From the NCBI RefSeq assembly GCF_001746295.1, contig NZ_MJAH01000001.1:1221188-1285187 (forward strand): 64,000 nt of DNA, in the 5' to 3' direction. Both the position numbers and the translations under genes were made by a program. Under the pieces are notes generated by a model. The model did no database searches and had not been told where the DNA came from. It worked only from the letters and a program-made list of their open reading frames with translations. Every line of letters begins with the position of its first letter. Positions within the stretch are counted from its first letter, which is position 1. This stretch comes from Streptomyces sp. LUP47B. Its GTDB lineage: Bacteria; Actinomycetota; Actinomycetes; Streptomycetales; Streptomycetaceae. This document shows positions 16,593 to 25,205 of the stretch, piece after piece.

Positions 16593-17897
16593 ATGATCGC
16601 GGAGCCTCCGCCCCGGACCGCGCTGGAAGGCGCCCGGCTGATCGCGTCCGGCAGGCTCACATCGGAACAACTGGTGCGTAGCTACCTGCGCCGCGCCAAG
16701 CAGCGCGAGAACGACCTGCGCGCCTGGTCTCATCTCGCCGAGTTGGAGGCCGTCGCGGAGTCCCGGCAGCGCGACCGGGAAACGCCGAAAGGTCTCCTCC
16801 ATGGAGTTCCGGTAGGGATCAAGGATCTCTCCGACACCGCGGACATGCCCACCGGTTACGGTTCAGCAGCGTATGCGGGGCACCGGCCCCCGGCTGATGC
16901 GGCGTGTGTCGCTCTGGCACGCTCGGCAGGCGCCGTCATCCTCGGCAAGACGTCCACCACCGAATTCGGTGGCAGCGAGCCGACTCCGACCCGGAACCCG
17001 CACAACCCCGCCCACACCCCGGGGGGTTCGTCATCCGGCTCAGCAGCCGCGGTCGCCGACGGACAGGTGCCGCTGGCCACCGGTACCCAGACCGGTGGGT
17101 CGGTCATCAGGCCGGCGTCTTTCTGCGGGGTCGTCGGCTTCAAACCAAGCTTCGGTTCGATCTCGCTGTACGGAACCAGGTCACCGTCGTGGTCACTTGA
17201 CACCCTCGGCCTGTTCGCGGCAGACATCGACGATGTCGCCTTGTTCTTCGCGGCGCTGCGCGGGGAGCAGACGCTGGCGGAACGTCCGCCGCCACAGCAC
17301 CGGCCAACGGTGGGCGTCTTCCTGGGACCGTACGCCGACCGGGCCGAACTCTGGGCGATCGAGGCGCTGGAGACGGTCGCCGAACTCTGCTCCGCACTCG
17401 GCTGCCGGGTGGCCAACCTCACCGCGCCGGCGGGTTTCGACCGATCACTGGACTGGCAGCGGACTATCTCCCGATTCGAGACGTCCCGATCACTGACCTT
17501 CGAGTGGACAACGAAACGACACAGCCTGGGCGCCCCCCTCAAGGCCGACATCCGGCAAGGGCTGCCCATAGCGTTCAGCGAATACGAACAAGCGAAGACG
17601 GAAAGCAGCAAGCTCGCCGCAGCCGTGCATGAGAGGTTCACCGGCTACGACCTGGTTCTCACCCTCGCCGCGACCGGGGAAGCACCCCTGGGTCTGCGAT
17701 CGACCGGCGACGCGGCGTTCAACCGCTCGTGGACGCTGCTGGGCCTTCCCTGCCTGGCACTGCCCGCAGCCCTGGGTCCACACGGGCTGCCGCTCGCGGT
17801 CCAAGCGATCGGTGCCCGTCACCGCGATGACGAACTACTCGCCCACGCCTCATGGCTCCAATACATGATCAGGCGCCAAGGCCTCTACCCCGACTGA
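16593..17897 (+). CDS. Amidase-signature family amidohydrolase
   Basis: A 434-residue amidase-signature enzyme. The Ser-cisSer-Lys triad is visible, numbered from ATG 16593: Lys77 in GVPVGIKDLSD, cis-Ser147 in the Gly/Ser loop TPGGSSSGSAAA, and nucleophile Ser170 in GTQTGGSVIRPA. Expected reaction: hydrolysis of a small amide or N-carbamoyl compound to acid and ammonia in the cytosol. The frame could also begin at TTG 16572, inside the preceding gene; either way the two genes are translationally coupled or nearly so. Its place after the NicX-like gene suggests it acts on the amide product of that enzyme. It has no Gat partners nearby, so GatA is unlikely. Confidence 0.88.
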   Translation: MIAEPPPRTALEGARLIASGRLTSEQLVRSYLRRAKQRENDLRAWSHLAELEAVAESRQRDRETPKGLLHGVPVGIKDLSDTADMPTGYGSAAYAGHRPPADAACVALARSAGAVILGKTSTTEFGGSEPTPTRNPHNPAHTPGGSSSGSAAAVADGQVPLATGTQTGGSVIRPASFCGVVGFKPSFGSISLYGTRSPSWSLDTLGLFAADIDDVALFFAALRGEQTLAERPPPQHRPTVGVFLGPYADRAELWAIEALETVAELCSALGCRVANLTAPAGFDRSLDWQRTISRFETSRSLTFEWTTKRHSLGAPLKADIRQGLPIAFSEYEQAKTESSKLAAAVHERFTGYDLVLTLAATGEAPLGLRSTGDAAFNRSWTLLGLPCLALPAALGPHGLPLAVQAIGARHRDDELLAHASWLQYMIRRQGLYPD

Positions 17898-17938
17898 CCG
17901 AGTCCGATCCCACCACACGAGACAGGAGCCCCTACCCA

Positions 17939-19177
17939 ATGGTCAATCAGCAGAGCAGTGCTGTCCGGGAACCCGCGGTACACCCCCTCATCTGGCAGGC
18001 AGAGAGCACCGTCGCCGGGCCGTTCGTCTTCACCTCCGCGGTCCTGGCAACCGTCGGGAGCACTGGCATCACACCCCCGGCTACACCGCGGCCGTCCTTC
18101 CTCGTCTCCGACATCACGCTGCAGACGGAATCCGTTCTCTCGTCGATCTCCGACACGCTCGCCGCGGCCGGGATCAGCCTGGCGCACGTCGTCAAGGCAA
18201 ACGTCTTCCTCGCTGATCCCACGGACTTCTACGAGTTCGACCGCGTGTGGAACACCTACTTCACGCGCCCGCCGACCCGTACCACTGTGGCCGTCAGTGG
18301 TCTGCTTGTTCCGGAGGCCAAAATTGAGATCTCGGTCGTGGCCCTCAGGGCGGACAGCGGCATCACGGCGGTCCCTGCCACCTCGGACGCGCCTCGTCCC
18401 ATGACCAAGAAGGTCGAAGCCGTCACGGCGGGAGATTTCGTCTTCACCTCCGGACAACTCGCGCACGACGCCGTCAACGGCCTGCCGACTGAGGCCACGG
18501 GTGCCACGACGCGGTGCGATGTCGGCAAGCAGACCGCCTACGTCCTGGCCAACATGCGCAGGTCCCTGGCTGCCGCCGGTGCCACAGCCGACCAGGTGGT
18601 CAAAGCTCAGACACTGCTCACCGATCTTTCCGACCCCGCGGGTTTCGACGCCATATGGAACTCCTCACACACCGGCCTTCCCGCGCTCGCAACCATCGGT
18701 ATCAGCGCACTTCTGGTCACGGACACCATCATCGAGATCGATCTCACCGCCTACCTCGGCGACACGGTCCGCCGATCCGAGCGCGACACATCACGCGGAC
18801 CGGACGCGGTCGGCTGCGGAGACCTGGCATTCTCGGCCGGGGTCTACGCCGGCATGGACACCGGCGACGTCCCGCCGCAACTGCTCCCGCATCACGCCTA
18901 TCCCTACTACTCCTCAGCCGTCGAGTTGCAGACGGAGTGGGTGCTTGACCGACTCGACGACGCGCTGACCAGCGTGGGCAGTTCTCTCGGGCGGACCGTG
19001 AAGGCTCAGGTCTTCCTGCGGAACATGGCCGACTTCCCGATCTTCGAACAGGTCTGGCGTCGCAGGTTCGCCCAGCCACCGGCCCGGTCTGTGGTCCAGG
19101 TTCCCCGGCTGCCGGCCGAGGGCGCGGTGGTCGCGGTTGAAGTGATCGCGGCAGCGCGCGAGACCTCATCGATCTGA
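17939..19177 (+). CDS. Three tandem fused RidA/YjgF domains
   Basis: A 412-residue protein built from three RidA-like domains: about residues 12-136, 158-273 and 284-405. Each ends in the family's strand pair, but the key residues differ. Domain 1 has PPTRTTVAV with Arg114 and KIEISVVAL with Glu130. Domain 2 has PALATIGI, where Leu250 replaces the catalytic Arg, and IIEIDLTAY with Glu266. Domain 3 has PPARSVVQV with Arg383 but AVVAVEVIAA, where Ala399 replaces the first Glu. Ordinary RidA (about 130 residues) is a homotrimer with active sites between subunits, so this looks like a covalent trimer with unequal sites. AGGAG at 17924 supports ATG 17939; the earlier start at 17852 overlaps the amidase. 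It may hydrolyse an enamine/imine intermediate of the pathway. Confidence 0.85.
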   Translation: MVNQQSSAVREPAVHPLIWQAESTVAGPFVFTSAVLATVGSTGITPPATPRPSFLVSDITLQTESVLSSISDTLAAAGISLAHVVKANVFLADPTDFYEFDRVWNTYFTRPPTRTTVAVSGLLVPEAKIEISVVALRADSGITAVPATSDAPRPMTKKVEAVTAGDFVFTSGQLAHDAVNGLPTEATGATTRCDVGKQTAYVLANMRRSLAAAGATADQVVKAQTLLTDLSDPAGFDAIWNSSHTGLPALATIGISALLVTDTIIEIDLTAYLGDTVRRSERDTSRGPDAVGCGDLAFSAGVYAGMDTGDVPPQLLPHHAYPYYSSAVELQTEWVLDRLDDALTSVGSSLGRTVKAQVFLRNMADFPIFEQVWRRRFAQPPARSVVQVPRLPAEGAVVAVEVIAAARETSSI

Positions 19178-19200
19178 GTCACCACGCAGGGACAACCAGC

Positions 19201-20163
19201 ATGGACTACACGCTGACGGGTAAACTCACCGATTTCATCACCCCCGCGCCGTTCGTTTTCCAGGCCGATCACTTCGGTGTCCCCCGAGTTGACGCCGAAT
19301 CCTGGACGGTGACCATCGACGGGCTCGTGCGACGAAAACTCGAGCTGAGCCTCCAGGATTTGGCCAGCCTGCCGCAACGCGAGGTGACCGCGTTTCACGA
19401 GTGTGCGGGCAACCCGATCCACCCCGACATCCCCCAGCGCAGGGTAGCCAACATCAAATGGGCCGGCGTCCCGATCGCCGCGATACTGGACCTGACGGGC
19501 GCACACGAGGACGCGCAGTACCTCATCTCCAGAGGCGTCGACCATGGGATGTGGCAACACGCACGACATCCCGCCTACGAAAAGGATCTACCTATTTCGA
19601 AGGCCTGTGATCCCTCGGTTCTGCTTGCTGTTGCAATGAACAACATGCCACTTCCGGTCGAACACGGTGGCCCGGTGCGACTCGTGGTACCGGGCTACTA
19701 CGGAACCAACTCAACGAAATGGCTGCGATCGGTCTCCCTGTCGGCATCGCGATCAACCAGCGCCTTCACCACGACGTACTACACCGACCGGGAGACAGTC
19801 GCGAACTCCACCCGGGAAACCCCGGTCTGGGAAGCGGCACCGAACTCGGTCATCGTCGCTCCGGCCAACGGCCAGCCTGTCCATGACGCTCTGGTCGATA
19901 TATGGGGATGGTGCTGGGGCGAGTATCCGATCTCCCGCCTCGACATCAGCACCGACGGCGGCCATTCCTGGACCGCAGCCGAACTGGGCCCGAGACAGGA
20001 CAGCTCATGGCAACGGTTCACCCTGCCCTGGAGACCGCCCACCGCAGGTGAATACTGCGTCGTCTCACGCGCCACGGACGAGCAAGGCCGCACGCAACCC
20101 GATACGCCGCGGCGCAACCGAATGTACAAGTCCATCATCCACGTACAGTTCGGCCACCCTTGA
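19201..20163 (+). CDS. Sulfite-oxidase-family molybdopterin oxidoreductase
   Basis: A 320-residue protein with the oxidoreductase molybdopterin-binding domain (residues about 30-190) and the Mo-co dimerisation, Ig-like domain (about 210-315). The molybdenum-ligand Cys68 lies in TAFHECAGNPIHP, and VRLVVPGYYGTNSTKWL is the conserved cofactor-binding segment before the domain junction. There is no haem domain and no signal peptide, unlike animal sulfite oxidase or Tat-exported SorA/YedY, so it is a cytosolic, free-standing Mo enzyme. It begins 23 bp after the triple-RidA gene. It could oxidise sulfite released from a sulfonated substrate, or another small compound. Confidence 0.88.
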   Translation: MDYTLTGKLTDFITPAPFVFQADHFGVPRVDAESWTVTIDGLVRRKLELSLQDLASLPQREVTAFHECAGNPIHPDIPQRRVANIKWAGVPIAAILDLTGAHEDAQYLISRGVDHGMWQHARHPAYEKDLPISKACDPSVLLAVAMNNMPLPVEHGGPVRLVVPGYYGTNSTKWLRSVSLSASRSTSAFTTTYYTDRETVANSTRETPVWEAAPNSVIVAPANGQPVHDALVDIWGWCWGEYPISRLDISTDGGHSWTAAELGPRQDSSWQRFTLPWRPPTAGEYCVVSRATDEQGRTQPDTPRRNRMYKSIIHVQFGHP

Positions 20164-20502
20164 TCAACACGGATGTCTGCCCCGTGGCCCCATACAGCGT
20201 GCTGAGAACGCTCTTTGTCCGCCCGGTCCGGGACCGCTGAAAGTGATATGGCGCCATTGCTCCCGTCGGCGTAAACAGCATGCCAGCGGTGACGCGTGGG
20301 GGCAGTAAGTCGCTCTCCTCCCCCAACTCGACCTGGCTGTAGGCGTCTCCGGGGCGAGCTCCGGATCGACATACACACGGCGAAGACCATCGTGGCGGTC
20401 GACAGAACGTCAAGGCATCGATCTTCGACTGGCCGACTTTCGGCATCGTCGGTTACCTGCACATCAGCCTGCCCTACGTGACCGGACAGATAGGAGCCCG
20501 CC
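20164..20502 (+). other. Intergenic stretch with a possible C-terminal gene remnant
   Basis: No complete gene. The plus frame from about 20400 reads RQNVKASIFDWPTFGIVGYL then HISLPYVTG and terminates at a TGA (20509-20511) that overlaps the ATG of the ABC ATPase. This is protein-like and out of keeping with a shadow frame, but it has no start and no recognised family. The minus strand also holds an open, unrecognised frame (AGMLFTPTGAMAPYHF). Both may be relics of genes removed between the molybdoenzyme and the transporter. Confidence 0.35.
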
Positions 20503-21294
20503 ATGCCTGAGTCTCCCGCCACATCCCCGGACAGCGCTGTCGCAACACGCGACGACGACGCGCCGCTGATCGCCCTGACCGGCGTCAACAAGTGGTACGG
20601 AGGCCATCACGTCCTGAAGGACATCAACCTGTCCGTCCGCCGCCGTGAGGTCGTGGTCGTTATCGGGCCCAGCGGTTCCGGCAAGTCGACGCTGTGTCGC
20701 GCCATCAACCGGCTAGAAACCATCGACCAGGGCACCATCACTCTCGACGGCCGGCCGCTGCCACAGGAGGGAAGGGCACTGGCCGGACTGCGCGCCGAGG
20801 TCGGGATGGTCTTCCAGAGCTTCAACCTCTTCGCCCACAAGACAATCCTGGAGAACGTCACTCTGGGCCCCATCAAGGTACGCAAGAAGAACAAGGCCGA
20901 CGCGGAACAGCGGGCAGCCGAGCTGCTCGACCGGGTCGGCGTGGGGCACCAAGCGGCGAAGTACCCCGCCCAGCTCTCCGGCGGACAGCAGCAACGCGTG
21001 GCCATCGCTCGCGCCCTTGCCATGGAGCCCAAGGCCCTGCTCTTCGATGAACCCACCTCCGCCCTCGACCCGGAGATGATCAAGGAGGTGCTCGACGTCA
21101 TGGCCGACCTGGCCCGACAAGGCATGACCATGATCGTCGTCACCCATGAGATGGGCTTCGCCCGTACCGCAGCTGACCGGGTCGTCTTCCTGGCGGACGG
21201 CCAGATCATCGAGGAGAACACCCCCGAGGTGTTCTTCACCCACCCCCGATCGGACAGGGCGAAGGACTTCCTCGGCAAGATCCTCAAGCACTGA
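20503..21294 (+). CDS. Polar amino acid ABC transporter, ATP-binding subunit
   Basis: A 263-residue ABC ATPase of the GlnQ/GluA type. Walker A is GPSGSGKST (from residue 55), the Q-loop region is [15 protein letters not shown], the signature is [17 protein letters not shown], Walker B is [15 protein letters not shown] and the switch histidine is VVTHEMGFA. It powers import through the two permeases at 22428 and 23075, fed by the lipoprotein at 21468. Three residues from the start it overlaps an open frame of uncertain meaning. The transporter follows the catabolic enzymes on the same strand, so it most likely imports the pathway's amino-acid-like substrate. Confidence 0.95.
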   Translation: MPESPATSPDSAVATRDDDAPLIALTGVNKWYGGHHVLKDINLSVRRREVVVVIGPSGSGKSTLCRAINRLETIDQGTITLDGRPLPQEGRALAGLRAEVGMVFQSFNLFAHKTILENVTLGPIKVRKKNKADAEQRAAELLDRVGVGHQAAKYPAQLSGGQQQRVAIARALAMEPKALLFDEPTSALDPEMIKEVLDVMADLARQGMTMIVVTHEMGFARTAADRVVFLADGQIIEENTPEVFFTHPRSDRAKDFLGKILKH

Positions 21295-21467
21295 CTCTCC
21301 CCTCGGGGCCGCGCCTCGCCCACACATTCCCCACTGGTCGCCTCGCGGGCTATGTCAGTTCGCGCCCGCGCGACGCCGAGATTTCCCTCCCCCCAACCCG
21401 CTCCCGTAGAGACCTCCGAGTAACGCGACCTGTCGGTCCGTCATGCCCACGCACAGAGGAGACAACC

Positions 21468-22355
21468 ATGCCCCCTGCCAGAAACAGAACCGCCGCCGCG
21501 AGCATCGCGGTTCTCGCCCTCATCCTGACCGGCTGCGGCAACGCCGGCAGCAGCGAGTCCAGCGACGTCGGCATCAAGGCCACTGACAAGCCCACCTTCA
21601 CCGTCGGCGGCAGAATGCAGAAGCTGGCCGACGCCGGCAAGATCACCATCGGCGTGAAATTCGACCAGCCCGGCGTCGGCTTCAAGGGCGCCACCGACAA
21701 AATGCCGGTCGGCTTCGACCCCGAGATAGCGAAGATCCTCGCCGCGTCACTCGGCATCGCACCGGAGAAGATCGCCTGGAAGGAGACGATCAGCGACAAC
21801 CGGGAGCCCTTCCTGGAGAACGGCGAGGTCGACCTGGTCGTCGCGTCGTACTCGATCACGGACGAGCGCCGCAAGGTCGTCGGCCAGGCAGGCCCCTACT
21901 ACACGACCGGTCAGCAGCTGCTGGTGCGCTCCGACAGCAAGATCGACAGCCTGGCCGACGTCAAGGGCAAGGAGGTCTGCTCCGTGACCGGCTCCACGTC
22001 ACTGAACCAGATCGAGGCCAAGGGCGCCAAGCCGCGCGGTTTCGACACCTTCTCCGAGTGCGTCGACCAGGTCCTCAACGGGACCGTTGACGCGATGACC
22101 ACCGACGGCGCGCTCCTGCTCGGCTACGCCGCACAGCACAAGGGCCAGCTCAAGGTTGTCGTCAAGCCGTTCTCCGACGAGCGATGGGGCGTGGGCTACT
22201 CCCGCAAGCACCCGGAGATGTGTCAGTGGATCACCGACACGCTCACCAAGGCCGAGAAGGACGGCACCTGGAAGAAGGCGTTCGAGACCACCCTCGGCAA
22301 GTCCGGCGTTCAGACTCCCACCCCACCGGCCCCGGACGCCTGCCTCGCCTCCTGA
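21468..22355 (+). CDS. Amino acid ABC transporter substrate-binding lipoprotein
   Basis: A 295-residue family 3 solute-binding protein. It starts with a lipoprotein signal peptide (positively charged PARNRT, hydrophobic AASIAVLALILTGC, lipobox LTGC with Cys at residue 19). The periplasmic-type fold then shows GKITIGVKFDQPGVGFKG, VGFDPEIAKILAASLGI, DLVVASYSITDERR and VDAMTTDGALLLGYA. This is the GluB/GlnH architecture for polar amino acids. RBS AGAGGAGA precedes the ATG. Anchored on the outer face of the membrane, it would deliver the ligand to the permeases. It is likely to bind a charged amino acid or analogue, but specificity is not visible. Confidence 0.93.
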   Translation: MPPARNRTAAASIAVLALILTGCGNAGSSESSDVGIKATDKPTFTVGGRMQKLADAGKITIGVKFDQPGVGFKGATDKMPVGFDPEIAKILAASLGIAPEKIAWKETISDNREPFLENGEVDLVVASYSITDERRKVVGQAGPYYTTGQQLLVRSDSKIDSLADVKGKEVCSVTGSTSLNQIEAKGAKPRGFDTFSECVDQVLNGTVDAMTTDGALLLGYAAQHKGQLKVVVKPFSDERWGVGYSRKHPEMCQWITDTLTKAEKDGTWKKAFETTLGKSGVQTPTPPAPDACLAS

Positions 22356-22427
22356 CCTTCGTAGACCCGGCCCGTCCAGGCCACCGAGCCCCATCCCTCA
22401 CCCACGCCCGAGGTGCTGAGCTGACGC

Positions 22428-23078
22428 ATGGACCACATAACTTCCCATTTCGACCTAGTTCTTCAAGCGTTCTGGCTGACGGTCCAGCTGGCGCTCGTGT
22501 CCGGCATTGCGTCGCTGACGGCCGGCACGCTGCTGGCGGCGGCCGCTGTCGGCCCCGTGCGGGTCCTGCAGAAGGCATCGGCGGTCTACGTGGCCGTGGC
22601 CCGCAACACGCCACTGCTGTTCGTCTTCGTCCTCGTCTTCGTCGCGCTGCCCAATCTTGGTCTCCTCATTGACGCGTCCTTCCTGGTCAAGGGCGTGATC
22701 GCGATGACGGTCTATACCTCGTCGTTCATCTGCGAGGCCATTCGTTCCGGCGTGAACGCGGTCCCGGTGGGGCAGGCAGAGGCCGCCCGCTCAATCGGGC
22801 TCTCCTTCGGCCAGGTGCTGAGCCAGGTGATCCTGCCCCAGGCGTTCCGCGTGGCCGTACCGCCGCTGACCAGTGTGCTCATCGCGATGACCAAGAACAC
22901 GTCGGTCGCGGCAGCTTTCGGCCTGATGGAGGCCACGGCCCGCATGCGCTACTTCACCAACGAGTCCACCGACGACACGCTCATCTTCCTTGTCTTCGCA
23001 GCTGGTTACATCGTCATCGTCGAATTGCTCTCGGCCGGAGCCGTGGTAACGGAACGACGCTGGAGGGCAGCTCGGTGA
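22428..23078 (+). CDS. Amino acid ABC transporter permease 1 (GluC-like)
   Basis: A 216-residue inner-membrane permease of the HisM/GlnP group. Several hydrophobic helices are evident, including LVLQAFWLTVQLALVSGIA and FVFVLVFVALPNLGLL. The cytoplasmic EAA loop reads EAARSIGLSFGQVLSQVILP, which contacts the ATPase, followed by QAFRVAVPPLTSVLIAM. Its stop overlaps the GTG start of the second permease by four bases, so the two are made together as a heterodimer, as in the corynebacterial GluCD pair. Confidence 0.93.
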   Translation: MDHITSHFDLVLQAFWLTVQLALVSGIASLTAGTLLAAAAVGPVRVLQKASAVYVAVARNTPLLFVFVLVFVALPNLGLLIDASFLVKGVIAMTVYTSSFICEAIRSGVNAVPVGQAEAARSIGLSFGQVLSQVILPQAFRVAVPPLTSVLIAMTKNTSVAAAFGLMEATARMRYFTNESTDDTLIFLVFAAGYIVIVELLSAGAVVTERRWRAAR

Positions 23079-23929
23079 CCAACGTTCTCTTCGACGCCCC
23101 GGGCCCACGCGCCCGCGCCCGGCACCGCATCTACACCGCCTCCGCGATCGCGGGTCTGATCGCCGCGGTCGGCAGCGTCGTATGGCTGCTGGCAAGCAAG
23201 AAACAGTTCGCCTACCCGGCGTGGGAACCGTTCGTCACGCCAAGCTTCATACACGCCCTGCTGGTGGACGGCCTGCTCCAGACGGTGCAGATGGCCTTCA
23301 CCTCGATCCTTTTCGCGATGGTCTTCGGCATCGCCTTCGGCGTGGGCAAGATGTCCGAGCGCCCCTGGCTGCGCTGGCCGAGCTGGGCCGTCGTGGAGTT
23401 CTTCCGCGCCGTTCCCCTGCTCCTGGCCATCATCTTCATCTTCATGTCCTTCGGTGCGGGCGACAACGGCATCGGCTCCTACTGGTCCCTGGTTATCGGC
23501 CTCACCCTCTACAACGGCGCGGTCCTCGCCGAGATCTTCCGTGCCGGCGTCGAGGCCGTGCCCAAGGGGCAGGCCGAGGCCGCGTACGCCATAGGCATGC
23601 GCAAGACACAGGCAATGATCCATGTCCTGTTTCCTCAGGCCGTCAAGATCATGCTGCCCGCGATCATCAGCCAGTGCGTGGTGGCCCTGAAGGACACCAG
23701 CCTCGGCTACTACATCCTCGCCCCCGGCCTGGCCGCGGTCGGCAGGCAGATCTGGACCCAGTTCGGCAACCAGTTCCAGACCGTGGTCGTTGTCGGCGCA
23801 ATGTACATCGCAGTCAACCTATGCCTGGGCGCCGTGGCCAAGCGGGTACAGCAGCGCCTGACGGGCAACCGGACGTCACTGGTTGGCGGTCCCATCATCA
23901 CCAACAGGCCGGCCAAAACCACCGCCTGA
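23075..23929 (+). CDS. Amino acid ABC transporter permease 2 (GluD-like)
   Basis: A 284-residue permease with an extra N-terminal transmembrane helix compared with its partner (AIAGLIAAVGSVVWLLA, about residues 25-42). The EAA loop is EAAYAIGMRKTQAMIHVLFP and the preceding GLTLYNGAVLAEIFRAG is typical of polar amino acid permeases. GTG start overlaps the upstream stop (GTGA). It completes the ATPase-SBP-permease-permease importer. The transporter operon ends here; the following 276 bp (23930-24205) show no gene or clear terminator. Confidence 0.93.
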   Translation: MTNVLFDAPGPRARARHRIYTASAIAGLIAAVGSVVWLLASKKQFAYPAWEPFVTPSFIHALLVDGLLQTVQMAFTSILFAMVFGIAFGVGKMSERPWLRWPSWAVVEFFRAVPLLLAIIFIFMSFGAGDNGIGSYWSLVIGLTLYNGAVLAEIFRAGVEAVPKGQAEAAYAIGMRKTQAMIHVLFPQAVKIMLPAIISQCVVALKDTSLGYYILAPGLAAVGRQIWTQFGNQFQTVVVVGAMYIAVNLCLGAVAKRVQQRLTGNRTSLVGGPIITNRPAKTTA

Positions 23930-24205
23930 GCAACGTCCAGTACTGCCCAGTCCGCCAAGGAGGCCGGCGAACAGGCCCGGCTGCCCCGCGGTCTCAGGCG
24001 AGGCAAGCGCTGGATGTTGCCAGTTGGTGGGGGCGGGGTCACCACGGACGCCCGATCCGCGGCCCCTCGCCACCCCGCTCCCGCACCACCTTCAACCACC
24101 TCTCGAACTGGGCGCGGTGGGGAAGTCCCTCCCGCTCACCCGGCGCCCCGCTACACTCCACGCCACCAGGCCCCTGACCAGCCCAAATACCGACCTACAG
24201 CTGGA

Positions 24206-24911
24206 TTAATAGGCGTGGCCCCGGAACGCTTCTTCGGGCCACTGCGCCACGATGGCGCCGTTGATCTTGCAGTCGAGGACGAAGACGCCCTCGGGGCGGG
24301 ACAGCCATGCCGGGAGGCCCCGGGTGGGTCCTTGCTCGATCGGACGACGCGCCCTTGGGCGCCCAGGGCCGTTGCCACGCCGAGGAAGACACGGGTGCCG
24401 TGCTCGACGATGTCCGTGGGCTCGCCCAGCGGAGCGAAGTGGTGCACCTCGGCGCCGTAGGCTCCGTCGTCGATGACCACGACGAGGATGGGAGCACCGT
24501 CCCGGGACTGCGCGACAAGACTGTCGAGCTCGCCGAGGCTCATGAGCAGCCGACCGTCCTCCCCGACCACCACCACGGTCAGGGAGGACGGTCTCTCGAC
24601 GGAGGCGCCCAGTCCGGTCGCCAGCGACAGTCGCAGCGACATAAACGACTGGGTGAACACGAACCCGCGGGGCTCGGTGACGTTCATGTGCATGGGCACC
24701 CAGCGACGTGGCGGCCGCTGTCGGTGACCAGCGTCCGGTCGGGCGGCAGCAGCCGATCGGGTTCGCACGGGAGGACGCGGGGGGCGATGCCGGTGTCGTC
24801 GCTCTCGTCCATGAGGTTCCAGCCGGGGTCGGCGAGGTCCTCGGCGGAGACAACGGCGCGGTACCCGCGTGGCCCGGTCTCCTGGCCGGCAAGGTGCCGT
24901 GCCAAGAGACT
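24206..24911 (-). pseudogene. Thiamine-diphosphate-dependent enzyme remnant (C-terminal part)
   Basis: Minus-strand pieces in two or more frames form the C-terminal ThDP domain of an acetolactate-synthase/benzoylformate-decarboxylase-like enzyme: LVTDSGRHVAG, MNVTEPRGFVFTQSFMSL, LSLATGLGA, SLTVVVVGEDGRLLMSLGEL, DSLVAQSRDGAPILVVVIDD with GAYGAEVHHFAPLG, and the end EGVFVLDCKINGAIVAQWPE. The GDG of the ThDP motif has become GEDGR through a frame-keeping insertion, and frameshifts occur near both ends. The N-terminal and central domains are gone or unreadable, so it is inactive. Confidence 0.8.
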
Positions 24912-25142
24912 CGCCGTCGTTCCTGACCGGTGCCGACGTGCGCAACGACACGGTGTGATCGACCGAGCTTCACTGGACACGATTCTCGCCCAGTCCGAAA
25001 CACGCCGACGAGGGACGGCTCCACGCCCCGTCGCCCGTCTCGCCCGGAGTTGCGGCATCACCCATGCACTTGGGGCGCTGGCGGCGGGCCCGACCGGCTT
25101 CGGAGGACGCTTCAGGATCGTGTATGCGAGGACTTCGATATC

Positions 25143-25196
25143 TGCAAGCAGTGTGTCCGCCACGGCCCATTCGCCGCGGCGGACACAGTGCTTGCA
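25143..25196. repeat. 19-bp inverted repeat between two pseudogenes
   Basis: Arms TGCAAGCAGTGTGTCCGCC (25143-25161) and its near reverse complement (25178-25196, one mismatch) enclose a 16-bp loop. It could be the shared terminator of the decayed genes on the minus strand, or a recombination scar between them. It sits about 10 bp beyond the stop of the CoA-transferase fragment, which favours the terminator reading. Confidence 0.5.
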
Positions 25197-25205
25197 GCGG
25201 TTGGT

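Noticed and set aside
17852..17938. Longer N-terminus for the triple-RidA protein
   Set aside because: It would overlap the amidase gene by 46 bp, has no ribosome site and is out of keeping with RidA; AGGAG supports 17939.
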